A model generated the notes under the pieces. That model was not told the origin of the DNA and searched no databases. It saw only the letters and a list, made by a program, of their open reading frames with translations. A program made the translations under genes and the position numbers. A stretch of 64,000 nt of DNA from Arthrobacter antioxidans (GTDB taxonomy: Bacteria; Actinomycetota; Actinomycetes; Actinomycetales; Micrococcaceae): the NCBI RefSeq assembly GCF_023100725.1, contig NZ_CP095501.1, positions 1,984,001-2,048,000 of the forward strand, read 5' to 3'. Shown here piece after piece: positions 40,439 to 50,299 of the stretch; the stretch's first letter is position 1, and each line of letters starts with the position of its first letter.

Positions 40439-43072
40439 TCATCGGAGCGGGCGGACTTCGACGGTCGCGCCGACGACGTCCACCGTGAAGGACCCCAGTT
40501 CGTCCGTTCGGGCCGCCACGATCCCTGCCCGGCGGAGCGCGTCGAGGATGCCCGGATGCGGGTGGCCGTACTCGTTGTCCTGACCCGCCGAGATGAGCGC
40601 CAGTCGCGGGCCGAGTGCGTCGATCAGCGTCGTGCCCCCGTTCCTCGCCCCATGGTGGGCGATCTTGAGGATGTCGACCCCCCTGTCCGCGAGGCCGGCA
40701 TCGACGCCGAGCAGCGCCGCGGCGGCGTCCTCCTCGAGGTCGCCGGTCAGCAGGATCCTGATCGGACGGTCGGGGGCCGGGACCTCCACCTCCAGCACGG
40801 CGCTCGCGTTGTTCTCCTCCGTCAGATCCGCCGTCGTCGTGGGCCAGAGGACGTCGACCCGGAGCGGGGCGAGGTCGAGGGTCGTCGTGGCGTCCAGCCG
40901 CTCCGGGGCGACGCCGCTCGCGGCCGCCGCCCGGGTCACCGCCGGCGGAAGGCCGTCCTCGCCGCTGGAGTAGTAGAGGGCGGCGAGGGTCCGTCCGCGG
41001 ACGACGCCCTCGACGCCGCCGTAGTGGTCGTCGTGCAGGTGGGTGATGACGAGGGCATCGATCACCTCCACGTGCAGGGCGTCCAGGCAGCGGTCCATGG
41101 CATCCGGGTCGGGTCCGGCATCGACGACCAGTGCGTGGCCCGGCGTCGTCTCCAGCACCATGCCGTCCCCCTGGCCGACGTCGCACATCGCCAGGTCCCA
41201 CTCCTCTGCCGCGGGTCCCGCCCTCACCCGGACGACGGCTGCGGCGACCAGGCACAGGACCAGGACCGCGAGGACGACCGCCGTCGTCCGGCTGCGGCGG
41301 GCCCGCGCGGGAGCCATGGGCCGCTGTCCCGGAGAGCCGGCCGCCAGGGACGAACGTCGCCGGCGGCCGACGGTGCGTCCCCGGGCGGCAACGGCCGGTC
41401 CCCGGGCTGCCAGGATCAGCAGGACCGCCAGCGACACCACCGCCGCGGCGGCTGCTCCGGGTACTCCGGGGAGCCACGGCACGGCCGCGCCCGGGCCGGT
41501 GGACAGCACCTCCGCCACGCGGGCCACCCACCGCGTACCCCACTGGGCGGAGCCGATCAGCGGCGGCGCCAGGGCCGGTGCACCGACGAGCGCCAGGACG
41601 GCGAGCATGCCCAGCAGCGTGATCGCGGGGACCACGGGCGATGCGAGGACGTTCGCGGGCAGTGAGTACAGCGGGAGCGTGGGCTGGATCAGCACGAGGA
41701 CGGGCGTGCAGAACAGCTGCGCCGTCAGCGGGATCGCCAGCAGCTGGGCGGCGGGTCGCGGCATCACCCGCTGGAGGGTCTCCGACACCCGGGGTCCGGC
41801 GGTGACGAGGCCCAGGGTCGCGGCGACCGACAGCACGAAGGCGTAGGACACGGACAGCCAGGGATCCGCTGCGAGCAGGACGATGACGGACAGCATCAGG
41901 AGGGTCAGCGACACCCTGCCGCGCCCGGACAGGACGGCCGCGACACCGATGGCGCCCATCACCGCTGCGCGGAGGACACTCGGTTCGGGCCGCACCAGCA
42001 GCACGAAGCCCACGAGGGCGATCACGGCGCCCAGGGCCGCCGGCAGCCGCGGGGCGCGCACGAGACGCAGGGCCAGGAAGGCGAAGGCCACGACGTAGGA
42101 GCAGTTCGCCCCGCTCACGGCCGTCAGGTGCGTCAGGCCGGTCGTCCTCATGGCATCCCCCAGGCCCGGGTCCAGGCCCGTCCTGTCACCGAGTGCCATC
42201 CCCGGGAGCAGTCCTCCGTCGCGGCCGTCGCGCAGCGAGAGCTCCCGGAACCGGGTCCTCAGTCGATCGGTGTAGCCCAGCCACCCGCCCGCCTCGTCGA
42301 CACTCGGTGCACTGGCGGGCAGGAAGACGGCCCTCGCCCTGCCGGGACGGTCGGACGGCTTCGCGGTCCCCAGCACGCGCACCGTGTCTCCGGTCCCCAT
42401 GCCGCCCCACCGCTCCGAAGCAAGGACCACGACCGGCGTCGTGGCGGCGAAGCGTCGTCCCTGAAGGACGCCCCCGATCACGTCGGCGTCCACCAGATAG
42501 CGGTCGCCGCCACCGGAGGCACCGGCCGGCAGGAGCGTCGGCTCGCCCGAGATCCGCAGGATCGCGGTGAACGGTATCCCGGCCCGCACCGCGCGGTCGA
42601 CCGGTCCGGATTCGGCCCGGGCGAGGCTGCCGCCCGCGGCCAGCAGGACGAGCGCCAGCGCGGCGGCCGGGGCGAGGGCCTGTACCGATACCACCACCGC
42701 CGTGGGCGCCCGCCCGCGAGGCGCCAGGAGGAGCACGCACCCGATGACGAGGCCGGCCGCGGCGGCGAGGAGACCGGCCGCCGTCGCGCCGGTCGCTCCG
42801 CCGTGGACGGCGGCCGCGGCGGCGATCCACGCGGCCGCCGCGGAGGGCACGAGCCTGAGATCGCCTCTCCAGCGCGGGGGGCGCCGCCGCTCCGACACGG
42901 CGCGGTCCGACGCCGTGCCGTCCGGCAGGGCGTGGTCCGGCAGGGCGTGGTCCGGCACGGCGTGGTCCGGCACGGCGTAGTTCGGCACGGCGTGGTCCGG
43001 CACGGCGCCGGGAGGCCGGTCCCGCCCCGATCCGCCGCCGGAGGTCGTGGCGGGCAGGGTCGCCCCGCTCAC
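40439..43072 (-). CDS. comEC: ComEC/Rec2 DNA-uptake channel
   Basis: Membrane channel for single-stranded DNA uptake in natural competence. 877 residues: a repeat-rich cytoplasmic start, helices, DUF4131/Competence domain (with TAVSGANCSYVVAF), and a C-terminal metallo-beta-lactamase domain with HLHDDH, TGD and AHHG motifs. The start GTG overlaps the comEA stop by four bases. Residues about 20-50 are a tandem pentapeptide repeat. Whether the bacterium is competent cannot be told. Confidence 0.92.
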   Translation of the reverse strand: MSGATLPATTSGGGSGRDRPPGAVPDHAVPNYAVPDHAVPDHALPDHALPDGTASDRAVSERRRPPRWRGDLRLVPSAAAAWIAAAAAVHGGATGATAAGLLAAAAGLVIGCVLLLAPRGRAPTAVVVSVQALAPAAALALVLLAAGGSLARAESGPVDRAVRAGIPFTAILRISGEPTLLPAGASGGGDRYLVDADVIGGVLQGRRFAATTPVVVLASERWGGMGTGDTVRVLGTAKPSDRPGRARAVFLPASAPSVDEAGGWLGYTDRLRTRFRELSLRDGRDGGLLPGMALGDRTGLDPGLGDAMRTTGLTHLTAVSGANCSYVVAFAFLALRLVRAPRLPAALGAVIALVGFVLLVRPEPSVLRAAVMGAIGVAAVLSGRGRVSLTLLMLSVIVLLAADPWLSVSYAFVLSVAATLGLVTAGPRVSETLQRVMPRPAAQLLAIPLTAQLFCTPVLVLIQPTLPLYSLPANVLASPVVPAITLLGMLAVLALVGAPALAPPLIGSAQWGTRWVARVAEVLSTGPGAAVPWLPGVPGAAAAAVVSLAVLLILAARGPAVAARGRTVGRRRRSSLAAGSPGQRPMAPARARRSRTTAVVLAVLVLCLVAAAVVRVRAGPAAEEWDLAMCDVGQGDGMVLETTPGHALVVDAGPDPDAMDRCLDALHVEVIDALVITHLHDDHYGGVEGVVRGRTLAALYYSSGEDGLPPAVTRAAAASGVAPERLDATTTLDLAPLRVDVLWPTTTADLTEENNASAVLEVEVPAPDRPIRILLTGDLEEDAAAALLGVDAGLADRGVDILKIAHHGARNGGTTLIDALGPRLALISAGQDNEYGHPHPGILDALRRAGIVAARTDELGSFTVDVVGATVEVRPLR
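42921..43010. repeat. 15-bp tandem repeat, six copies, inside comEC
   Basis: Six contiguous 15-base units (42921-42935 and so on to 43010), nearly identical, encoding a repeat of five residues (A/L-V/L-P-D/N-H/Y, mainly AVPDH) in ComEC near its N-terminus. Period divisible by three keeps the frame. Confidence 0.9.
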
Positions 43073-44019
43073 CGGACCGTGACGAGGGGCAGCATCCCCT
43101 CGAGCAGCGCGGGACCGATGCCGGGCACGGCGTCGACGTCGGCGGCCTGGGCGAAGGGGCCGTGCTCGTCCCGCCAGTCGATGATCCGCTGCCCGAGGAC
43201 GGGCCCCACCCCTGGGAGCGTCTCGATCTGCGCCAGCGTGGCGGTGTTGATGTCGATGATCCCCGGCGACGCACCGTCGGCACCGCTGGCGTCCGGACCG
43301 GTCCGGGGTCCCGGTCCACCGGCAGGGGCGGGCACGGGCGGCTCCCCGACGCCGGGGCGCGGCTCCTCGCCCACCGCCAGGAGATGGATGTGCTGACCGT
43401 CGGTCGGGATGCCGGCGAGATTGATCCCTTCGAGGTCGGCCTCCGGGAGGGCGCCGCCCGCGCGCTCGATGACCTCGACGAGGCGGGTGCCGGCAGGAAC
43501 CGTGATGACGCAGGGCGTCGCCACCGCCCCGGTGACGTACACGATCACCGGGGCCTCCCCTGCGCCCGTCCCGGCCGCCGCAGCCGGCCCGCCCCGGCCG
43601 CCCTGGAGCGAGCTTCCGTCGGGCGAAGAGCCCTCAGCCTGGCTTGGATCCTCCTCCACAGCGTTTCGATCAGCGCCACCCGTACCCCGTGCGGCCGAAC
43701 GGGAGCCGGTATCCGACGCACCGTCACCGTCTGGACCCGTGGGACGGGCGTCGAGCTGCACCGATACCGCGGCGGCCGACGGCTCCGAGCTCCGGACGAG
43801 GAACAGCGCCGCTCCGACCGCCAGCGCGACGCCGAGGAACACGAGCGCGGCGGAGCGCGCGACGCGCCACCGGACACCCCCGGGCCGGGGAGGTTCGCCG
43901 TCGTCCCCGCAGGCGGGGCGATGACCATCCACGGCATCGCCGTCGGGCTCGTCGGGTGGGAGGGTGCGGCGCGGCGGCGCCCCGGCGTCCCCGGCTGTCG
44001 GCCATCGGTGCTTTCCCAT
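43069..44019 (-). CDS. comEA: ComEA-like helix-hairpin-helix protein
   Basis: DNA receptor feeding ComEC. 316 residues with one membrane helix (about 53-74), a long low-complexity linker, an SLBB domain (VIVYVTGAVATPCVITVPAG) and a C-terminal HhH pair (IDINTATLAQIETLPGVG). ATG 44019 has a -10 element six bases upstream. The polar cytoplasmic N-terminus (about 50 residues) is long for ComEA. Confidence 0.9.
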   Translation of the reverse strand: MGKHRWPTAGDAGAPPRRTLPPDEPDGDAVDGHRPACGDDGEPPRPGGVRWRVARSAALVFLGVALAVGAALFLVRSSEPSAAAVSVQLDARPTGPDGDGASDTGSRSAARGTGGADRNAVEEDPSQAEGSSPDGSSLQGGRGGPAAAAGTGAGEAPVIVYVTGAVATPCVITVPAGTRLVEVIERAGGALPEADLEGINLAGIPTDGQHIHLLAVGEEPRPGVGEPPVPAPAGGPGPRTGPDASGADGASPGIIDINTATLAQIETLPGVGPVLGQRIIDWRDEHGPFAQAADVDAVPGIGPALLEGMLPLVTVR

Positions 44020-44031
44020 GCAGCCACCCTA
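44020..44031 (-). promoter_or_regulatory. Leaderless-type -10 element of comEA
   Basis: On the minus strand TAGGGT (44026-44031), six bases, then ATG 44019. Confidence 0.45.
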
Positions 44032-44099
44032 GGAAGGGGGCGGTCGGCGCCCGGGGGCCGATGCGGCTATGTGGACATCTCCGGCAGGTCCCGCCGCCC

Positions 44100-44969
44100 T
44101 CAGGCGGGGCCGGTCTGCTCCCCACTGACCGTGACGGCCACGACGCCGAGACCGGCATGGGCGGCGAGCACAGCGGGGCAGGGTGCCAGGGAGACCTGCC
44201 CCGCCCCGACGGAGAGCTCGAGCCGCTGGACGAGGGATGCGGCCTCCTCCTCGTTGCCGAAGTGGTGCACGGTCAGCAGGACTCCCCCGCCCCGGCGCGC
44301 GACGTCCGCCTCGGCCAGTTCCTGCAGCCGCTGGATCCCCCGGGCGGCCGAGCGCATCCGTTCCAGCGGCACCAGGCGCCCGCCCACTACATGGAGGATC
44401 ACCCGGACGGAGAGCAGCGTCCCGAGCCAGCCGGCGGCGCCGGAGATCCGCCCCCCGCGCCGCAGCTGCTCGAGGTTCGGGACGTAGAAGTAGAGCGCCG
44501 ACCCGCGCGCCGCGATGGCGGCGGCGGCGGCCGAGGCCTGCAGGTCCCCGCCGCGGCGGGCGGCCGCGAGGGCGGCGAGGGCGGCCCGGCCCTGCGCCAT
44601 GGCGGCCGTCCGCGTGTCGATGACCTCGACGGGCAGCGCCGCCCGGGAGGCCGCGAGCCGCGCCGCGTCCACCGTCCCGGACAGCAGCCCCGAGAGGTGC
44701 ACGGAGACGATGCCGTCGTAGCCGTCGTCCTCGAGCCGCCCGTACAGCCTGTCGAACTGACCGGGCGACGGCCGCGAGGTGCGCACGTCCGCCCCGGCGG
44801 CGAGGGCCATCATCAGCGGCGCGGTGACGTCGTCGTACTCGCCGGTGAGGATCTCGTCGCCCACGAGCACCGGCATCGGGACCACCTCGATCCCCTCGGC
44901 GGGCGCCCCGGGCAGGCGCCAGTCGGGCGGGAAGCCCGCGGCGGAATCGGTGACGACGGCTATGCGCAC
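44100..44969 (-). CDS. DegV-family lipid-binding protein
   Basis: 289 residues; relatives bind fatty acids and, in FakAB systems, present them for phosphorylation. N-terminal VRIAVVTDSAAGFP with the usual TDS motif, TSRPSPGQF (the TS loop), a central SGLLSGTVDAARLA and C-terminal domain around YVPNLEQLRRGGRIS. GTG 44969 gives the conserved start. No fakA kinase gene is adjacent. Confidence 0.9.
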   Translation of the reverse strand: MRIAVVTDSAAGFPPDWRLPGAPAEGIEVVPMPVLVGDEILTGEYDDVTAPLMMALAAGADVRTSRPSPGQFDRLYGRLEDDGYDGIVSVHLSGLLSGTVDAARLAASRAALPVEVIDTRTAAMAQGRAALAALAAARRGGDLQASAAAAAIAARGSALYFYVPNLEQLRRGGRISGAAGWLGTLLSVRVILHVVGGRLVPLERMRSAARGIQRLQELAEADVARRGGGVLLTVHHFGNEEEAASLVQRLELSVGAGQVSLAPCPAVLAAHAGLGVVAVTVSGEQTGPA

Positions 44970-45023
44970 GGCACGCCGCCGTCCGATCCGCCGTCCGTCG
45001 ATGCCCGGCTCATCGGGACCCCA

Positions 45024-47522
45024 TCAGGCGGGGACGATGTTGACCAGCTTGGGCGCGCGCACGATGACCGTCCGAACGCCGCGGCCGTCCAGGACACGCT
45101 GCACCTGCTCGCTGGCCAGCGCCAGCTCGCGGAGGGCGTCCTCGTCGATGTCCGGCGAGACCGTGAGGCGGTCGCGCACCTTGCCCTGCACCTGCACGAC
45201 GGCGACGACGGAGTCCTGCGTCAGCAGGCCCGGGTCGACGACGGGCCAGCCCGCCGTGGCCACGGTCGCCTCGTGCCCGAGCCGCTCCCACAGGTCCTCG
45301 GCCGTGTAGGGCGCGAAGAGCCCGAGGATGACGGCGACGGCCTCCGCCGCCTCGCGGACGGCCGGATCCCCGCCGCCCACCCCGGAGTCGATCGCCTTCC
45401 TCGTCGCGTTGACGAGTTCCATCAGCTTGGCGATGACGACGTTGAACTTGTTGGCCTCCATCAGCTCGGAGGCGTCGGCGACCGTCCGGTGGGTCACGGA
45501 GCGCAGCGCCCGGTCACCCGCCGACGGGTCCGCGCCGACGGCGCTCGTCACGTCGCCGCCGAGCCGCCACGCGCGGGCCAGGAACTTCGCGGAGCCCGAC
45601 GGCGAGACGTCCGCCCAGTCGACGTCGTCCTCCGGCGGCGAGGCGAACACCATGGTGAGCCGGACGGCGTCGACACCGAAGCGGTCGAGCTGCTCGCCGA
45701 GATCCACGCCGTTGCCGAGGGACTTGCTCATCGCCTTGCCACCGTTGAGCACCTGGCCCTGGTTGAGCAGCGCGCTGAAGGGTTCCGTGAAGGAGACCAT
45801 GCCCAGGTCGAACAGGACCTTCGTGAAGAACCGGCTGTAGAGCAGGTGGAGGATGGCGTGCTCGACGCCGCCCACGTACTGTCCCACCGGCAGCCAGCGG
45901 TTGACGGCCTCGGTGTCGAACGGTGCGGTGTCCAGGTGGGGGTCGATGAAGCGCAGGTAGTACCAGGAGGAGTCCACGAAGGTGTCCATGGTGTCGGTGT
46001 CCCGCCTCGCGGCGCCTCCGCAGGACGGGCATGCCACGTTGACCCATTCCTCGACGGCGGCCAGCGGCGAGGTGCCCTTCGGGGCCAGGGACTCCCCCCG
46101 GAGTCCCTCGGGCAGCGTGACCGGCAGCTGCTCGTCGGGGACGGGGACCTCTCCGCAGGTGGGGCAGTGGATGATCGGGATGGGCGTGCCCCAGAAGCGC
46201 TGCCGCGACAGCAGCCAGTCGCGCAGCCGGTAGTTGATGGTGTGCTCGCCGGTGCCCTGCGCCTCGATCAGGTCGACGGCGCGGCGGATGGCGGTCGCCT
46301 TGTCCAGGCCGGTCAGTTCCCCCGAGTTGACGAGGGTGCCCTCGCCCGTCGTCGCGATCCCGGTGGCGGCGGCGTCCTCGGCGCCGGTGTCGACGACGGT
46401 GCGGACGGGCAGGTCGAAGGTCCGTGCGAAGTCGAGGTCGCGCTGGTCGTGCGCGGGGACGGCCATGATCGCGCCGGTGCCGTAGTCGGCCAGCACGTAG
46501 TCCGCCGCCCACACGGGCAGCTTCTCGCCGTTGAGGGGGTTGACGGCGTACCGTCCGGTGAAGACGCCCGTCTTCTCCCGCTCGGTGGCCTGCCGCTCGA
46601 TCTCCGAGAGCCCCTTGACCTGCTCGCGGTACGCGTCGAGGGCGGCGCGGTGCTCCGGGGTGACCAGCTCGAGCGCCAGGTCGGCGTCCGCCGCGACGAC
46701 GAAGAAGGTGGCCCCGTACAGGGTGTCGGGTCGCGTCGTGAAGACGGCGACGTCGGTGTCCGGAAGATCGCCGTCGGCCCCGATCCGGAAGCGGACGTGG
46801 GCCCCCTCGGACCGGCCGATCCAGTTGCGCTGCATGGCGAGCACGCGCTCCGGCCAATGGCCCTTGAGCTGGTCCATGTCGTCGAGCAGGCGGTCCGCGT
46901 AGTCCGTGATCTTGAAGTACCACTGGTTCAGGCTCTTCTTGGTGACCAGGGTCCCGCAGCGGTCGCAGGCGCCGTTGATGACCTGCTCGTTCGCCAGCAC
47001 CGTCTGGTCCTTCGGGCACCAGTTCACCGGCGAGTCCCTGCGGTACGCCAGGCCCTTCTGGAAGAACCGCACGAACAGCCACTGCGTCCAGCGGTAGTAC
47101 TCCGGGTCCGAGGTGTGCAGCCGGCGGTCCCAGTCCGCGCTGATCGCGTAGCGACGGAAGGAGTTCGCCTGGGTCTCGATGTTCGCGTACGTCCACTCGG
47201 CGGGGTGCGCGTTGCGCTTGATCGCCGCGTTCTCGGCCGGGAGACCGAACGAGTCCCAGCCGATCGGGTGCAGGACGTCGAAGCCCTTCTGCCGGTAGAA
47301 GCGCGCCGCGACGTCGCCCATGGCGAACGCCTCGGCGTGGCCCATGTGCAGGTCGCCCGACGGGTAGGGGAACATGTCCAGCACGTAGCGCCGCTCGCGC
47401 GACCCGTCGTCGGCCGGGGCGAACGCCTGGAGCCTGTCCCAGACCGCCGGCCACTTCGCCTCGATGGCCGTGAAATCGTAGGTGTTGTCGTCCGGCTGAG
47501 CGACCTCGGGGTTGCTGCTCAC
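45024..47522 (-). CDS. leuS: Leucyl-tRNA synthetase
   Basis: Class I synthetase attaching leucine to tRNA-Leu, 832 residues. HIGH-type motif in [17 protein letters not shown]-type motif in [10 protein letters not shown], a CP1 editing domain (about 220-410, with [12 protein letters not shown]) and zinc-type cysteines in CPTCGEVP / [11 protein letters not shown] 47522 matches the conserved N-terminus; the open frame upstream is leader. The 197-base leader before it carries a leucine-rich leader peptide and terminator. Confidence 0.96.
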   Translation of the reverse strand: MSSNPEVAQPDDNTYDFTAIEAKWPAVWDRLQAFAPADDGSRERRYVLDMFPYPSGDLHMGHAEAFAMGDVAARFYRQKGFDVLHPIGWDSFGLPAENAAIKRNAHPAEWTYANIETQANSFRRYAISADWDRRLHTSDPEYYRWTQWLFVRFFQKGLAYRRDSPVNWCPKDQTVLANEQVINGACDRCGTLVTKKSLNQWYFKITDYADRLLDDMDQLKGHWPERVLAMQRNWIGRSEGAHVRFRIGADGDLPDTDVAVFTTRPDTLYGATFFVVAADADLALELVTPEHRAALDAYREQVKGLSEIERQATEREKTGVFTGRYAVNPLNGEKLPVWAADYVLADYGTGAIMAVPAHDQRDLDFARTFDLPVRTVVDTGAEDAAATGIATTGEGTLVNSGELTGLDKATAIRRAVDLIEAQGTGEHTINYRLRDWLLSRQRFWGTPIPIIHCPTCGEVPVPDEQLPVTLPEGLRGESLAPKGTSPLAAVEEWVNVACPSCGGAARRDTDTMDTFVDSSWYYLRFIDPHLDTAPFDTEAVNRWLPVGQYVGGVEHAILHLLYSRFFTKVLFDLGMVSFTEPFSALLNQGQVLNGGKAMSKSLGNGVDLGEQLDRFGVDAVRLTMVFASPPEDDVDWADVSPSGSAKFLARAWRLGGDVTSAVGADPSAGDRALRSVTHRTVADASELMEANKFNVVIAKLMELVNATRKAIDSGVGGGDPAVREAAEAVAVILGLFAPYTAEDLWERLGHEATVATAGWPVVDPGLLTQDSVVAVVQVQGKVRDRLTVSPDIDEDALRELALASEQVQRVLDGRGVRTVIVRAPKLVNIVPA

Positions 47523-47640
47523 TGTATCTTGGCCTGTCCTGTCGGTGGAACGTGGTTCTGCGGTGATGCGTCGCCGTCCGGCTCGTGCTGCGCCCCGGCG
47601 GCCGCTGGCGGCGACGGGGACGGTCCCTGCGCCGGACACA

Positions 47641-47668
47641 CAAAAGCCCCTCGCAGACGGGAGGGGCT
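47641..47668 (-). terminator. Intrinsic terminator in the leuS leader (putative attenuator)
   Basis: On the minus strand AGCCCCTC (47661-47668), an 8-base loop, GAGGGGCT (47645-47652), then TTTT overlapping the stem end. It lies 118 bases before leuS and 24 bases after the leader-peptide stop: a terminator inside the leuS transcript. Confidence 0.7.
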
Positions 47669-47669
47669 G

Positions 47670-47693
47670 GCCGCACGGCGGAAACCGTGCGGC
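47670..47693 (-). ncRNA. Pause/attenuator hairpin of the leuS leader
   Basis: Perfect 8-bp arms (47685-47692 with 47671-47678), extendable to nine bp with the last base of the leader-peptide stop codon (47693), and a 6-base loop. It ends two bases before the terminator stem. A ribosome at the stop codon would cover the first arm. Confidence 0.55.
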
Positions 47694-47719
47694 TACGTAA
47701 GGAGCATGGCGCGCAGCAT
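47693..47719 (-). CDS. leuS leader peptide MLRAMLLT
   Basis: ATG 47719 opens an 8-codon ORF ([11 protein letters not shown] at 47693-47695) with three leucine codons, CTG, CTC and CTT, the last rare at this GC content. The -10 TAAAGT lies exactly six bases upstream, so the transcript likely begins with this codon. Confidence 0.6.
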   Translation of the reverse strand: MLRAMLLT

Positions 47720-47725
47720 GCCTTC

Positions 47726-47731
47726 ACTTTA
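47726..47731 (-). promoter_or_regulatory. -10 element of the leuS leader promoter
   Basis: TAAAGT, with an extended TG one base earlier, on the minus strand. A weak CGGACA -35 at 47750-47755. Confidence 0.55.
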
Positions 47732-47773
47732 GCAGTGCGGGCGGGACGGTGTCCGGCCGCGGTACCGCATGGA

Positions 47774-47817
47774 GAGGGGATCCCCGGTCCGTCGGACGAC
47801 GGACCGGGGATCCCCTC
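47774..47817 (-). terminator. Hairpin terminator of glpK
   Basis: Perfect 20-bp stem (47774-47793 with 47798-47817) around a 4-base loop, 12 bases after the glpK stop. Very stable, though no T run follows. Confidence 0.75.
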
Positions 47818-47829
47818 GATCCACCCGTG

Positions 47830-49347
47830 CTAGCGCACGTCCTCGTCGACCCAGTCGAAGGTCTTCGTGACGGCCTTCTTCCACATGCGGAGCTGACGGT
47901 CGCGCTCGGCGTCGTCCATCGCCGGATTCCAGCGCTTGTCCTCGGCCCAGTTGGTCGCGAGCTCGTCGGTGTCCTTCCAGAAGCCGACGGCGAGGCCCGC
48001 GGCGTAGGCGGCGCCGAGGGCCGTGGTCTCCGTGACCTTCGGACGGATGACCGGGATGCCGAGGATGTCCGCCTGGAACTGCATCAGGGCGTCATTGGCG
48101 ACCATGCCGCCGTCGACCCTGAGGTCCTCCATGTTCACCCCGGAGTCGGCGTTGGCCGCGTCCAGCACCTCGCGGGTCTGGAAAGCCGTCGCCTCCAGTG
48201 CGGCACGGGCGATGTGACCCTTGTTCACGAAGCGGGTCAGGCCGACGATCGCGCCGCGGGCATCGGAACGCCAGTACGGTGCGAAGAGGCCGGAGAACGC
48301 GGGGACGATGTAGACGCCGCCGTTGTCCTCGACCGTCGTCGCGAGCTGCTCCACCTCGGGCGCGCTCTTGATGATGCCCAGGTTGTCCCGGAGCCACTGG
48401 ATCAGCGAACCGGTGACGGCGATCGACCCTTCGAGCGCGTAGACCGGCTTCGCGTCCCCGAGCTTGTAGCAGACGGTCGTCAGCAGGCCGTTCTTCGAGT
48501 GGACGATCTCCTCGCCGGTGTTGACGATCATGAAGTTGCCGGTGCCGTAGGTGTTCTTCGCACCGCCCTTCTCGAAGGCGGCCTGGCCGAACGTCGCGGC
48601 CTGCTGGTCGCCGAGGATGCCGGCGACCGGCACCTCGCGGAGGAGCTGCGAGGTGTGGACGGTGCCGTAGACCTCCGAGGAGGACTTGATCTCGGGCATC
48701 ATCGAGCGCGGGACCCCGAAGTCGGCGAGGATCGACTCGTCCCAGGACAGCGTCTCGAGGTCCATGAACAGCGTGCGGGAGGCGTTGGTGACGTCGGTGA
48801 TGTGCACGCCGCCGTCGGTGCCGCCCGTCAGGTTCCAGGTGACCCACGAGTCGGTGTTGCCGAACAGGAGGTCGCCCGCCTCGGCCTTCGCACGCGCACC
48901 CTCGACGTTGTCGAGGATCCACTTGATCTTGGTGCCGGAGAAGTAGGTGGCCAGCGGGAGGCCGACCTTGGCCTTGTAGCGCTCGACGCCGCCGTCCTGG
49001 GCGAGCTCGTCGACGATGTTCTGGGTCCGTGTGTCCTGCCAGACGATGGCGTTGTACACGGCCTGGCCGGTGGTCCTGTCCCAGACGACGGCGGTCTCAC
49101 GCTGGTTGGTGATGCCGACGGCGGCGATGTCGTGCCGGGTGAGGTTGGCCTTCGCCAACGCGTTGCCGATGACCTCGCGGGTGTTGTTCCAGATCTCGGC
49201 GGGGTCGTGCTCCACCCAGCCGGCCTTCGGGAAGATCTGCTCGTGCTCCTTCTGCCCGGAGGACACGATATCGCCCTTGTGGTCGAACACGATGGCCCTG
49301 CTGGAAGTGGTGCCCTGGTCGATGGCGATGACGTACTGCTGCGACAT
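47830..49347 (-). CDS. glpK: Glycerol kinase
   Basis: Phosphorylates glycerol to sn-glycerol 3-phosphate. 505 residues; the FGGY-family ATP motif [14 protein letters not shown] (9-22), the glycerol-site segments and the C-terminal [13 protein letters not shown] are typical. ATG 49347 with AAGGAG site. Last of the glpD-glpF-glpK series. Confidence 0.96.
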   Translation of the reverse strand: MSQQYVIAIDQGTTSSRAIVFDHKGDIVSSGQKEHEQIFPKAGWVEHDPAEIWNNTREVIGNALAKANLTRHDIAAVGITNQRETAVVWDRTTGQAVYNAIVWQDTRTQNIVDELAQDGGVERYKAKVGLPLATYFSGTKIKWILDNVEGARAKAEAGDLLFGNTDSWVTWNLTGGTDGGVHITDVTNASRTLFMDLETLSWDESILADFGVPRSMMPEIKSSSEVYGTVHTSQLLREVPVAGILGDQQAATFGQAAFEKGGAKNTYGTGNFMIVNTGEEIVHSKNGLLTTVCYKLGDAKPVYALEGSIAVTGSLIQWLRDNLGIIKSAPEVEQLATTVEDNGGVYIVPAFSGLFAPYWRSDARGAIVGLTRFVNKGHIARAALEATAFQTREVLDAANADSGVNMEDLRVDGGMVANDALMQFQADILGIPVIRPKVTETTALGAAYAAGLAVGFWKDTDELATNWAEDKRWNPAMDDAERDRQLRMWKKAVTKTFDWVDEDVR

Positions 49348-49416
49348 GTCTTACTCCTTCATTGGATGACGACGTGGAGAAGCGGGCGGCCCTGGGGCCG
49401 CCCGAGGCGATGCTCC

Positions 49417-50160
49417 CTAGGCTGCGGGCGGGAAAGAGACGTACTGGATGACGATGCCTGCGAGGACGCCGCCGATGATCGGCCCGACGACCGGGACCCA
49501 CGCGTAGCCCCAGTCGCTGCCGCCCTTGCCCTTGATGGGCAGCAGGGCGTGGGCGATACGGGGGCCGAGGTCGCGGTTCGGGTTGATGGCGTAGCCCGTG
49601 GGACCACCGAGCGAGGCGCCGATGCCGACGACGAGGAGTGCGACGGCGAGCGGGCCGAGACCGGACGGGGTACTGCCGAAGGACAGGATCACGAACACGA
49701 GGACGAAGGTGCCGATGATCTCGGTGACGAGGTTCCAGCCGTAGTTCCGGATGGCGGGACCGGTCGAGAAGACGCCGAGCTTGTTGGCGGGCTCGGGCTC
49801 CTCGTCGAAGTGCTGCTTGTAGGCGAGCCAGCAGAAGACGGCGCCGAGGATGGAGCCGAGCATCTGTGCGGCGAGGTAGCCCATGGCGTTGACGAAGTCC
49901 TTGTCGACGCCGGGGGCGAACTCGGCGACGTCGGAGTTGACCCAGAGGCCCATTGTGACGGCGAAGTTCAGGTGGGCGCCGGACAGCGCGGCGACGTAGA
50001 CACCGGCGAAGACGGCGAGCCCCCACCCGAAGTTGACCATGAGAAAACCGCCGTTGTTGCCCTTGGTCCGGGCGAGCGCGACGTTCGCGACCACCCCGGT
50101 ACCGAGCAACAGCAGCATGAATGTGCCGAATGTTTCGGCTACGAATACGTCCAGAGACAT
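49417..50160 (-). CDS. glpF: Glycerol uptake facilitator (MIP family)
   Basis: Six-helix aquaglyceroporin of 247 residues. The two pore half-helices deviate from the usual NPA: the first reads N-F-A (GAHLNFAVTMG), the second N-P-N (AINPNRDLGPR). The selectivity-filter arginine in NRDLGPR is intact. It sits between glpD and glpK, so glycerol facilitation remains the best call. ATG 50160 with an AGGAGT site. Confidence 0.9.
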   Translation of the reverse strand: MSLDVFVAETFGTFMLLLLGTGVVANVALARTKGNNGGFLMVNFGWGLAVFAGVYVAALSGAHLNFAVTMGLWVNSDVAEFAPGVDKDFVNAMGYLAAQMLGSILGAVFCWLAYKQHFDEEPEPANKLGVFSTGPAIRNYGWNLVTEIIGTFVLVFVILSFGSTPSGLGPLAVALLVVGIGASLGGPTGYAINPNRDLGPRIAHALLPIKGKGGSDWGYAWVPVVGPIIGGVLAGIVIQYVSFPPAA

Positions 50161-50191
50161 CTTTGACTCCTTTGTCTATTCACTTGTCGAA

Positions 50192-50216
50192 GGGTGCCGC
50201 CGCCTCGACGGCACCC
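50192..50216. repeat. Hairpin between glpD and glpF
   Basis: GGGTGCCG (50192-50199) pairs with CGGCACCC (50209-50216) in the 139-base gap. It could be a processing or partial termination site that adjusts glpD against glpFK. Confidence 0.4.
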
Positions 50217-50299
50217 GTTCGCTTCCCCCCGGCAACCACTGCCGTTGGCACTGCACCGCTGCTGGAAGCTGCGGTTCGACCCCGATGCGGCGGGTGCCG

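Noticed and set aside
42921-43010. CRISPR array
   Set aside because: Units are contiguous without spacers and keep the comEC frame.
43644-47732. Very long open frame (over 1300 codons) on the + strand
   Set aside because: It runs antisense across comEA, degV and leuS, whose proteins have clear motifs; GC-rich third positions create such shadows.
47523-47740. T-box riboswitch for leuS
   Set aside because: No T-box sequence or long stem I can be seen; a leader peptide plus terminator explains the region better.
47749-50166. Open frame of about 800 codons on the + strand
   Set aside because: Antisense to glpK and glpF; low-complexity composition.
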